From: Tetracentron sinense
Taxonomy: Eukaryota > Streptophyta > Magnoliopsida > Trochodendrales > Trochodendraceae
Assembly (NCBI GenBank): GCA_015143295.1
Contig: CM026571.1
Span: forward strand, 32,516,505 to 32,580,504
Direction of reading: 5' to 3'
Length of the DNA: 64,000 bases
Under the pieces are notes generated by a model. That model saw only the letters and a list, made by a program, of their open reading frames with translations, was not told the origin of the DNA and did no database searches. The position numbers and the translations under genes are program-made. Shown piece by piece: positions 9,490 through 18,820 of this stretch (position 1 is the stretch's first letter; every line of letters starts with the position of its first letter).

Positions 9490-12190
9490 GCCTTGAACAA
9501 ATAAATGAGGGTACTTTTCTCATACTTCGGCCTCTCGTTCCCAAGTAGCTTCCTCCCTTGAATGGTGTTGCCATCTTACCAAGACCAAGGGAACGGTCTT
9601 GTTGCGCAAGACTTGATCTCGCCTATCCAAGATCTGCACCTGTTGTTCAACTAGGGTGAGGTCCTCTCGGATTTCTATCGGATCAAGCTCGATGACATGA
9701 GAAGGATCCGGGATATACTTTCGAAGCATGGAGATGTGAAATACGTTGTGGATCGCCGCCATGTGAGCGGGCAAGGCAACTCGGTAAGCTACCTCACCAA
9801 CTCGAGTAATGATCTCGAACGGACCCACATATCTCGGGCTAAGCTTGCCTCTCTTCCCGAATCGCATAACACCCTTGGTCGGTGAAATCTTGACAAAAAC
9901 AAAGTCACTGACTCGGAATTCAAGATCCCTCCTTCGGTTGTCGGCATAGCTCTTCTGTCTATCTTGTGCGGTCTTCAACCTTTCCCGGATGAGCTTGACT
10001 CTATCTGCAATTTGTTCAATCAACTCGGGGCCCAAAATTTTTCTTTCTCCCACTTCATCCCAATACAACGGGGATCTACAACTCCTTCCGTACAAAGCCT
10101 CAAAAGGTGTCATCTGTATGCTTGCCTGGTAACTATTGTTGTAGGCGAATTCCACTAAAGATAGGTGATCTTCCCAACTTCCCTTGAAGTCCAGCATACA
10201 TGCACGAAGCATGTCTTCAATAATCTGATTCACTCGCTCGGTTTGCCCATCCGTTTGTGGATGGAAGGCCGTGCTAAAGTCTAGTCGGGAACCCATGGCA
10301 TCCTGAAAACTTTTTCAAAACCTGGATGTGAATCTTGGATCCCGGTCTGAGACAATGCTCACTGGTACTCCATACAATCGGACTATCTCTTTGATGTACA
10401 AGGCAGCTAACTGATTTGAGTTGAATGTAGTCCGGTACGGTAAGAAATGCGCGGACTTCGTGAGTCTGTCAACAACAACCCATATCGCATCAGTCTTTCT
10501 AACTGTTTTTGGCAACCCTACAATGAAGTCCATAGAGATATGTTCCCATTTCCACTCGGGAATAGGGAGAGACTGCAACAGACCCGCCGATCTCCTGTGC
10601 TCGGCCTTGACTTGTTGGCACACCAAGCATCGGGACACGTACTCCGCTATTTCTCGCTTCATGTTTCGCCACCAAAAGTGCTTCTTTAAGTCCCTATACA
10701 TCTTGGTACCCCCGGGGTGAACGGTGTACTTGGACCGGTGAGCCTCGTACAAGATTTCTCGTTTAAGCTTCTCATCGGCTGGGACACATACTCTTTCCTT
10801 GAAAGTGATAATTCCATCATCCCTCACCGCAAAATCCTTGCTGCCACTTTTAACTGACTGGTCTCGGCAAGACAGTAGCTCGGCATCCATTCCCTGTAAC
10901 TCCCTCGTCATGCTCAGGATATATGGCCTAACTGTGATATTAGCCATTACTGGCCCAAAAGTAGGGAGACTAAAACTGATGTCGAGGTTGGATGCATCTT
11001 CTAACAACCTCTATTCCCTCAGCATTATGTGCGCCAAAAGTCCAGTGGGCTTCCGGCTAAGAGCATCGGCTACAACGTTCGCCTTGCCCGGATGATATTG
11101 AATGGAACATTCGTAGTCTTTCAAAAACTCTACCCATCTCCTCTGCTTTAAATTCAATTCCTTTTGGGAGAACAGGTACTTCAAGCTTTTATGATCCGTG
11201 AATACGTCGAACTGTTCCCCATAGAGATAATGTCGCCAAATCTTCAAGGCAAACACAACTGCGGCGAGCTCTAAATCGTGAGTGGGATAATTCTTCTCAT
11301 GCTCTTTCAATTGCCTAGAGGCGTAAGCAATGACTTTGCCGTGCTGCATAAGTACACATCCCAACCCCACATGCGAGGCATCACTGTAAACCACAAAACC
11401 ACCACTCCCGGATGGCACAGTAAGGACGGGGGCCGTGGTGAGGCGTTTCTTCAACTCCTGAAAGCTCACTTCGCATTTGTCGCTCCAACTAAACTTGGCA
11501 TTCTTCCTCGTCAAGTAAGTGAGAGGTGTAGCCAAACTGGAGAATCCCTCCACAAATCTCCGATAGTAGCCTGCCAGCCCGAGAAAACTACGTATCTCCG
11601 TGACGCTCTTGGGTCTCTCCCATCTCATAACTGCCTCTATCTTTGCCGGGTCAACAGAAATGCCCTCGGCCGACACTACGTGGCCTAGGAACGGCACCTT
11701 CTCCAACCAAAATTCGCACTTGCTTAACTTAGCGTATAGCCTATGCTCTCTCAACATCTCCAGAGCAAGATGAAGGTCTCGTGCGTGATCTTCCCGTGTC
11801 TGGGAATACACCAAAATGTCATCTATGAACACAATCACACATCGATCCAAGTACGATCGGAACACCCGGTTCATCAAATCCATGAACGCAGCCGGTGCAT
11901 TCGTCAGCCCAAAAGGCATGACAAGGAACTCGTAGTGCCCATACCGAGTCCTGAAAGCCGACTTCGGAACATCTTCCGCCTTGATCTTTAACTGATGATA
12001 CCCCGATCTAAGATCAATCTTGGAGAAAAATCTCGCTCCCTTCAGTTGGTCGAACAAGTCGTCTATCCGAGGCAAAGGATAACGATTCTTAATAGTCACC
12101 TTGTTCAACTGCCGGTAATCTATGCACATTCTCATTGACCCGTCTTTCTTTTTCACAAAGAGGACCGGAGCTCCCCATAGGACCACATTT
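9490..12190 (-). pseudogene. pol: Gypsy pol: RT, RNase H, integrase, chromodomain
   Basis: One minus-strand frame runs from the start of RT at about 12186 to the C-terminal chromodomain near 9500. RT keeps its F-I-D-D catalytic motif (11818-11829). RNase H, with the YSDAS and TDHKSLKY motifs, follows to about 11020. Integrase shows an H-H-C-C zinc binding site (about 10740-10600) and the D, D, E positions, including HPQTDGQTER near 10260. The chromodomain ends with a WEREAE-like motif. Three in-frame stops break it: TAG at 11013-11011, TGA at 10317-10315 where Trp is usual, and TGA at 9522-9520. RT is cut just at its WGAPV start. The family copies RNA to DNA and integrates it. This copy cannot, because the 5' half is lost. 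Confidence 0.9.
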
Positions 12191-12732
12191 CTAGGCCCCT
12201 AACATTTGGATGACAATCCTAAACAAGCTCCTACTCTTCCTTATAAACTCGATCCATGGACCTGGAGTACATATATTGAAAGGTACACTTACCGACATCA
12301 ATAGGTACGACTGAGTATGGAATACTCAGTAAGTACAAGCTACTAGCTAACAATAGTAATAACAATAATATAACATGCATAGTACAGTTCATCATCACAT
12401 ATACAAAATTAGAGTGCAGAAGCTAAGACAAGATAACAATATAAAATCTTGAACATCTTATATTAAATCATGCTTTGTGTTCGTGCTTTTAACCAAATGT
12501 GTTTTTAATTACATCATGAGCTCCTTTTACGTCTCATACATCTTGTGGTTACCTTGCACATCTTATGGGATTGTTCTTGTCTTGTGAGAATCATACTTGT
12601 TTTCTTGTCAACTTGCTTGTGAGTTCTTATAATCTTGCTTGCATGGAAACAAATGATAGTGCCTATACCTGGTCTTAGTACACTAAACATCCTTTCATAA
12701 TTCTTTATTCTTGCTTGGAGACAGATATTAGT
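12187..12732 (-). repeat. Family-A LTR A4, 3' part
   Basis: This LTR piece is joined directly to the broken RT start at about 12187. Its own outermost 130 bp or so are missing. It carries the stem-loop at 12305-12336 and one or two minisatellite units. At 12728-12732 it is interrupted by solo LTR A5, with TTAGT duplicated at 15139-15143, and it continues at 15144. Its sequence closely matches, inverted, the plus-strand A1 piece at 17197-18024. Confidence 0.8.
12305..12336 (-). promoter_or_regulatory. Family-A stem-loop in A4
   Basis: The minus-strand arms are ACTGAG and CTCAGT around a TATTCCATA loop. Compared with GCTGAG/CTCAGC in A1, both sides of the first pair have changed together (G-C to A-T). 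Confidence 0.75.
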
Positions 12733-13156
12733 TGTCGCGACCCAAAACCCACCCTAGGAGTTAGAGTGAACTTTGGACGACTAATCATGGCTTACATGAC
12801 TTGCTTGACAAACCAACCTGCAAAAACCCACAGAGCATATACAATAGAGGATGACAGCGGAAACATAACTATAAAACACAGCGGAAGTCTAACAACCTCT
12901 AAGTATATACACATGGTCCAAGTTTAATACAAAGAAATCAAAACAAAGAAAGTGCGGACATGCCCGCCAAAATACATGGATATAATCACTTATGCTCACC
13001 CACAGCTAATCCACTCAGAATCTAACACCACCTACTGATAACCCTCTACGGGAGGTTCCTCCAAAGGCTCCTCGACGTACTCCTCCTCCACCCATGGACC
13101 AGGAGCACAAACATCAAATGGAGCAGTAGCTCCCTCAGAACCTGCCGACATAAGAA

Positions 13157-13188
13157 GTACGGCTGAGCATGGAATACTTAGCGGGTAC
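13157..13188 (-). promoter_or_regulatory. Family-A stem-loop in A5
   Basis: This is a 32-bp element with loop TATTCCATG. The arms are GCTAAG and CTCAGC, leaving one A-C mismatch. Confidence 0.7.
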
Positions 13189-13495
13189 TAAATACTAACC
13201 AACAGTCATAGTATACAGATAGCTTACATAAAGTAGGAAACAAATTGCATATATAGAACATGAACAATTTATATCATACAAGGAAGTAAAGCAATTTATA
13301 TTCATGCTTGCATTCAGAAAAACTGATAAAACCCTTGAAAACATCGTGCACTTGACTTGACTTGAAATACCCTTTGCGTGATTGGGAACTTGTTAACCGT
13401 GTCATGCTTGTCATGCTTGCATCATGCGTGCCATGTCATGTCATGCGTGTCATGCGAGCATCATGCTTGCTTGTTCATAATTTAAACATGTTCAC

Positions 13496-13705
13496 ATGCC
13501 TAGTTGCCGTTCATAGCCCGTCGCAACTAGTACCCTGTACACTGAATGATATGCCTAGTTGCCGTTCATAGTCCGTCGCAACTAGTACCCTATATGCAGA
13601 TGGGTATGCCTGGTTGCCGTTCATAGCCCGTCGCAACTAGCATCCATGCGGAATGTGAATGCCTAGTTGCCGTTCATAGCCCATCGCAACTAGCATCCAT
13701 GCGTG
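13496..13705 (-). repeat. Approximately 55-bp minisatellite in LTR A5
   Basis: Four units start ATGCCTRGTTGCCGTTCATA at 13496, 13551, 13604 and 13659, with 53-55 bp spacing. Each also contains an inverted CTAGTTGC...GCAACTAG pair, so a single unit can fold back. Confidence 0.85.
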
Positions 13706-13805
13706 TCATGCCATGCAGAGTTATGCGTGTCATGTGATGCTATGCTATGCGTGTCATGCCATGCTATGCTATGCGTGTCATGCGATGCTATGCATGTCAT
13801 GCGAG
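13700..13805. repeat. CATGCGTGT/ATGCTATGC low-complexity repeat
   Basis: Short CATGC, GTCATG and GATGCTATGC words alternate and form a local microsatellite-like stretch inside LTR A5. A related stretch is at 13395-13475. Confidence 0.75.
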
Positions 13806-14672
13806 GGGATGGGAGACCTTTCCCTATGCAATGCATGATTGTCTTGCCCTCGCCAAAAGCGAAGTGAAACATATCTTAGGATATGCCCCACCTCTACGTC
13901 CCATACTTAAAACATCGGTAAATCACGTCATTTCATGCGTGCTCGTGAGATCGTGTGCATACTTGCATTTGAAATTAAATATGGCAATTTGGGGTAATTC
14001 ACAAAGCATAGCATATAACAATTTAAGTGAGTAATAATCTACACATTTTAAGAAATGTAAGAAACACACTATCATGAACCCTAACAAATTTCAAGAGCAA
14101 TTAAGCATGGGTTCCCTTAATTTATCATTTATTTTGTTCACCTTGGCATTTCATCAAACATGGGGTGTGTTCATTATTCACTTAAACCTAGATCATGCTT
14201 TTCTAGGTGGGTTATGCTCACATCACACTTGTATGTTCATTATTAGTACAATGCCCTTTCCCATTCGTTCATCACATCATCCACACGGCATCCATTCGCC
14301 AACATCCATCTCCATTCACCATTCATACCACCAATCTCATAACACATATATAAGTGAAGGAAAACAAGGAGAAACAAAGGAAAAAGGGAAGCTATAACTA
14401 GGAGGGTAGTAAGAAGTACCGACCTTGATCAAGTGAGGAAGAAATCCCATTTCCAAAACGACCGTGTAGCTGCTGCCCTAGCGTGGAGAACGCTCTCCAC
14501 GAGTGCTTGAGCCGAGATCTTGGAGAAGAGCCGAGCTTGAAGTGATCTAGGGTCTCAAACCCCTTTGATTTCTCTTCCAAAGACAAGCCCTAGGTTGGAA
14601 TCGCCTTCTCCCCTTTCTCCTATTCTCTCAAACTCTCTAAGTGTTGAATGATGCCCTAAAGGCTCGGGCGAT

Positions 14673-14930
14673 CCTATATAAGAAAGGGTATAACACCCGA
14701 ATGTCGAAAATGCCCTTAGTGAAAATTCTGCAAAACGCGAGGACCGAGCGATCGGTGTTTATGACCGATCGATCGGTTGCCTACCGAGCGATCGGTGTGT
14801 TGACCGAGCTCTCGACCAAAAATCAACTCTCTGGAAAATTTCCCCATACAAAAATTTTGACCAGTCGATAGCTACCGATCGATCGGTTTTGGACCGATCG
14901 ATCGCTCTATGGATCGAGCGATCGGTTGCC
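14673..14930 (-). promoter_or_regulatory. A5 TCGA palindrome array and TATA box
   Basis: Words of type CCGATCGATCGG and CCGAGCGATCGG fill 14741-14800 and 14865-14930, with CTCTCTGGAAAATTTCCCC between them as in A3. The reverse-strand TATA (CCTATATAAG, 14673-14682) lies about 60 bp downstream in the LTR direction. Confidence 0.7.
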
Positions 14931-15138
14931 TGCAGGTCCAGACTGTTTTAGCCATATCTTTTGACTCGCTCGTCGGATTTTGACGATTCAACTTGCGTTG
15001 GGTTCGTACTTCGAAAAGGAACATTTCTGACATTTTGAAATTTTCAATTTCTTCCTTATTTATTAATTGTACTACTTTAAAGGAAAAATGGCTATAAAAG
15101 TGTCATGCATTAAATGTGAAAAGGTCCGGGGCTCTACA

Positions 15139-15430
15139 TTAGTACCCGTACCTAGTCTTAGTATACTAGTATCTTCTCATACTTGTTGGAAACATATGTT
15201 AATGCCCGTACCTGGTCTTAGTGCATTAACACCCTTTCATACTTGTCTTAGAAATATACACTAGTGCCCGTACCTGGTCTTAGTACACTAGTATCCTTTC
15301 ATACTTTTTATTTTACTTGGAGACAGATGCTAGTACCCGTGCCTGGTCTTAGTATACCAGCATCTTCTCATACTTACTTGGGAATAGATGTTAGTGCCCG
15401 TACTTGGTCTTAGTATATTAGTATCTTTCC
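15139..15430 (-). repeat. 60-67-bp minisatellite in LTR A4
   Basis: Five units share CCCGTACCTRGTCTTAGTA followed by a CATACTT word, starting near 15139, 15199, 15261, 15328 and 15389. Related units lie at 12655-12732 across the A5 insertion, and inverted at 17197-17290 in A1. Confidence 0.85.
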
Positions 15431-15634
15431 ATATTCTTGCGAGCCAAATATGACATCCTTGAATATGCCCGATCCTTGACCGACCCAAAGTTCAGCTTGA
15501 TCATTCATGCTTGTCATGTTTTCTTGTGAGCCAGGTATGACATATCCTAGGATATGCCTTACCCTTGACCGGCCCGATGCCCGGCTTTTTCATTTGTTTC
15601 TTAAATCATATAGCTTGTTCTTATTTGTTTTCGC

Positions 15635-15705
15635 ACACACACACACACACAAACACACATATACTTAAAAACCTCGGTTCATGTGTACATGCGTGTGTGT
15701 GTGTT
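15635..15705. repeat. CA repeat and facing TG repeat
   Basis: About nine CA dinucleotides (15635-15659) are followed 30 bp later by about six TG dinucleotides (15692-15703). Together they can form a small hairpin. Confidence 0.8.
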
Positions 15706-16447
15706 GTAATTTGTGGCAATCATGATGACATAAATGATTAAAAGGGTAACATATAGCATTTCCATTCTTTACATAATCATGTGAGAATTTAAAAAAACAT
15801 GTGGAGCATTTGATTTAAAACTACCATTTAGGAAACACTACACAATTCAAGCTTTCATAATTTTCATTAAATTCATTTAGTTCTCATTCATGCATTTCAT
15901 CAAGTACTTGGTGTTCAACCTCTACATAATCATTTTATTTTTGTTTTTATGTTCGTACATTTCATCAAAACATCAAGAGTGCGTGTATTATGCATACATT
16001 GCCCTTCCACCATTTTCATCACACATCCATCACAACCATATGACATCAAAGCGCCTCAACACCCATTCATCCCATACATCCTTCAATATTTCATTTATCT
16101 TGTGAAATTTTTGGGAAATCATTGGTTTAAGATAATACTTAGGATACACAAGCTCAAATCATCATCATTTAAAATAAAACCTAGGTTATTACTAAGATCA
16201 ACTAGAAGGGTGTACTAACCTTGAGTATCAACTCCAAATTTGAGGAAAACCCTTGAGTAGAAAACCCCCAAGCTTGATGGAGGAGATCCAACTTGAGGAG
16301 GAAGATCCTAGCTTGAAGATCCAAGCTTGATTTGGGCTCCACTTGCTCTCCAATTCAAAACCTCTCTTTGGAATCCCTTCTCTTCTCCCTTCTCCTTCTA
16401 AAATCTCCTCTAGGTTTAGGTTTTTCCAAAACCCCCAAATGTTTCTC

Positions 16448-16600
16448 CTATTTATAGCCCAAGGGTTAAAAACCCTCATTTTCGTGCTTTTAAAAAAACA
16501 AAATCATGCGCTGACGATCGATCGTCAGTTAGGACTATCGATCGTCTAGTTTCCAGTGAGCTAATCCAGATTTCTAGGGTCTTGGGACGATCAATTGTCC
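16448..16600 (-). promoter_or_regulatory. A4 TCGA palindrome array and TATA box
   Basis: GACGATCGATCGTC (16513), CTATCGATCGTC (16536) and GACGATCAATTGTC (16586) stand upstream, in the LTR direction, of a reverse TATA (CTATTTATAG, 16448-16457). Sequence and layout match A1. Confidence 0.7.
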
Positions 16601-17196
16601 AAATTCCTAAGATCTGTCCAGATTTTTCCCGTTTGGTATTTTGACCATAATTTTTGACTCGCTCATCGAATTTTTATGATTCATCTTGCGTTGAACTCAT
16701 CGTTCAAAGGGGAATAATTTTGTGTCTAATGGACAAATCCTAATTCTGAGTTATTAATGGTCTAAATAGGCTCTAAAGCTGACAGGTCTGGAATTTCAGT
16801 AGACAAAACTTCGGAAAACCTACCTCTGACTTAGCTTAGACTCAAAATTTGAAAAACATTAATCATGAACCTCGAAGAGGGTTTTAATACCTTTCTAATG
16901 GTTTAAGAATTACTCGATTCCGATAAGCAGTGACAAAACTAGAGTTCTCTCAAGTTGAGGTTATGTAGAGACCTCCATCTTTTCAACACCTAGAACCTTT
17001 TCCACCTTTTGTTTTCAACCCCTATGACCTAGGAAAACATTTCTAAGGCCTTTATACATGTTAACATATATTGTTCCTACAAAATTGAAAACCAATCTCT
17101 CTTTTTTTTTATTGAGAATCTTTCAAGACCATTCATGAGGCATCAAGCCTTAGACACTATTCACTGAAAATGTACAACAAGGACTGGGGTTCTACA

Positions 17197-18024
17197 GACC
17201 AAGTACGGGTACTAGTATCTGTCTCCAAGCAAGAATAAAAAATATGAATGGATGTTTAGTGTACTAAGACCAGGTACGGGTACTATCATCTGTTTCCATG
17301 CAAGCAAGATTGTAAGAAACTCACAAGTAAGTTAACAAGAAAACACACATGATTCTCACGAGACAAGAACAAGACAAGAAAGAGTTTAAACACGAAAAGC
17401 AAGTTTTGAAAACACGAAAAGATATTTTCAAGAATAAGTATGAATGATGAACACGGGTTTTAAGAGGAGTTTTCTCATTTAGTTCCATGCATGTGATGAT
17501 CATTGTACTATTTTAAATTGATGTTATGAATTGCTTTCAGTTATTGCTATTGTTAGCTAGTACCTTGTACTCGCTGAGTATTCCATGCTCAGCCGTACAT
17601 ATTGATGTCGGCAGGTACCCAGTTCAACATATGTGCTCTGGGTCTTTGAATTTAGGAGGATTACGGTGAGGAGGAGGCTCACATGGAGCCTATGGTAGGG
17701 CCTTAGGTGGAGGCAAGAGACATAGATAGTTGGCCTTACCCGGATGACTATTGAGAGAGAGAGACTTGCATGCTTTTGTATTTTGATAGGTGGCCATGTC
17801 CACCTTTACTTGATATGTTTAGTATATAAACTTGGAATACTGGTCAGGTATATAGAAAAGGAAAAAGTTGGTTTACACTTTTGCATTGATATTAGCTTCC
17901 GTACTCTGTATCATGTCTCCATTATATATATTATGCCTTGTTCATTACAGGATGGTTTGCCAGGTTAGGTATAGTTACACCTAAAGTCTCAAGTAACTCT
18001 CAGGGGGGATTTTGGGGCGTGACA
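17197..18024 (+). repeat. Family-A LTR A1, 3' part
   Basis: This is the last 828 bp of A1. It begins inside the minisatellite zone and carries the stem-loop (17567-17598) and a long downstream region. It ends GGGGCGTGACA at 18024 with TSD GCTTC at 18025-18029. It stands head-to-head with A4, with which it forms an inverted repeat. Confidence 0.85.
17567..17598 (+). promoter_or_regulatory. Family-A stem-loop in A1
   Basis: The element reads GTAC-tc-GCTGAG, loop TATTCCATG, then CTCAGC-c-GTAC. It lies about 430 bp from the LTR 3' end, and a TGTCGGCAGGTAC word follows. It is the reference form for the nine copies in this window. Confidence 0.75.
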
Positions 18025-18029
18025 GCTTC

Positions 18030-18354
18030 ATAGCTCACTGATGTTTCATGTCAGCAAATCTTGGAGTTGCTGATCAGTAGATGATGGACCTCTGGATATT
18101 TTGGATACTGTACAGACTATACCCGGTGCAGTAGTGGCGCCTACATTGTAGACATACGAAAATATAAATAATATAGGTATTTGGTTTGTATGATGGATAT
18201 TATGATGACCGTGTATATTGCTGTATCAAAAGCATTTGATAAATGTTGAAAGTTCTCACATTTTCATGGGTAAAGGCTTCCGCTTGCATGGTAATGACGA
18301 ACAGGCACGTGTCTTAGAACATGATTCCCTAGGTGTGGGTTCGGGACGTCACAG
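18030..18354 (+). repeat. G1 5' LTR, second part
   Basis: The text continues from 3312 after removal of A1 and one GCTTC copy. It matches 37998-38321 of the 3' LTR and ends GGGACGTCACA at 18354. Confidence 0.88.
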
Positions 18355-18355
18355 T

Positions 18356-18368
18356 TGGTAGTAGAGCC
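18356..18368 (+). other. G1 primer binding site
   Basis: TTGGTAGTAGAGC lies one base after the LTR. It differs at two places from TGGTATCAGAGC, the complement of the initiator tRNA-Met 3' end used by most plant LTR elements. Confidence 0.75.
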
Positions 18369-18820
18369 TAAGAGTAATAACCATCATAACAAACTATACT
18401 TGATCATAAAACACGTTTGGGAAATGATTTCTAGTTGTTTACTTAGAGATGTTGTTATACATGACATGTTTCGAAATCAGTTATTGATTTGGAAATTGTG
18501 TGCATGTGTAGGGATGCCAAGGATGTATAGAACTCCCACTCGGCAGGATTGGGAGCATTATGAGAGGATGGCAGCCATCTTGTTGCGATGTTATCCAACA
18601 TGGATTAGTATATCCAACTAGATCCTGAAGGCCATTAGGCTGAGGACCATTCGGATCAACCTAGATGGGCCTGACTGGATAACTTTACCTCCACCTGGAA
18701 GAGGCTTATGACAAGAGAGTACCATCGGATTCTTAAGACCCATAAGTAGGGCAAGAAGAAGTTGGTAGAAAAGATGGCAGACTGTAGCCTAGAGGATCAG
18801 GAACCCCAGGAAGAAGTTGG
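18369..18820 (+). other. G1 leader before the solo LTR
   Basis: This is untranslated leader between PBS and gag. Only short broken reading frames are present. It stops at GTTGG (18816-18820), the duplication made by the next insertion, and continues at 21021. Confidence 0.6.

Larger units (their letters stand above)
7067..12190 (-). mobile_element. Truncated Tekay-type Gypsy element
   Basis: This is the 3' portion of a Ty3/Gypsy element on the minus strand: 3' LTR A3 (7067-9403), purine tract (about 9404-9425) and pol from chromodomain back to the start of RT (9490-12190). Gag, protease and its own 5' LTR are gone. At about 12187 the pol is fused to a piece of an LTR of a different subfamily (A4). 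Only three in-frame stops occur in 2.7 kb of pol, so it decayed far less than G1, in whose LTR it lies. That is the order expected from nesting. Confidence 0.85.
12733..15138 (-). repeat. Family-A solo LTR A5
   Basis: This is a complete 2,406-bp solo LTR. The plus strand starts TGTCGCGACCC and ends GGGGCTCTACA. Perfect TTAGT duplications flank it at 12728-12732 and 15139-15143. It carries the stem-loop (13157-13188), a four-unit minisatellite (13496-13705), a CATG/ATGC-rich stretch (13700-13805), a reverse TATA (14673-14682) and a CCGATCGATCGG array (14741-14930). It arose by insertion into A4 followed by loss of the internal region through LTR recombination. Confidence 0.92.
15144..17196 (-). 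repeat. Family-A LTR A4, 5' part
   Basis: This continues the LTR interrupted at 12732 and ends GGGGTTCTACA at 17196. It contains five units of a 60-67-bp minisatellite (15139-15430), a (CA)n/(TG)n inverted pair (15635-15705), a reverse TATA (16448-16457) and a GACGATCGATCGTC-type array (16505-16600). It therefore belongs to the same subfamily as A1. The plus-strand A1 piece follows directly at 17197. Confidence 0.82.

Noticed and set aside
11278-11991. Plus-strand ORFs over the Tekay pol
   Set aside because: They are antisense shadows of the RT-RNase H frame, which has clear domain motifs.
4624-17196. One complete reverse Gypsy element with two LTRs
   Set aside because: The LTR next to the purine tract (A3) and the LTR on the other side (A4) belong to different subfamilies by array, minisatellite and sequence, and no duplication flanks the interval.
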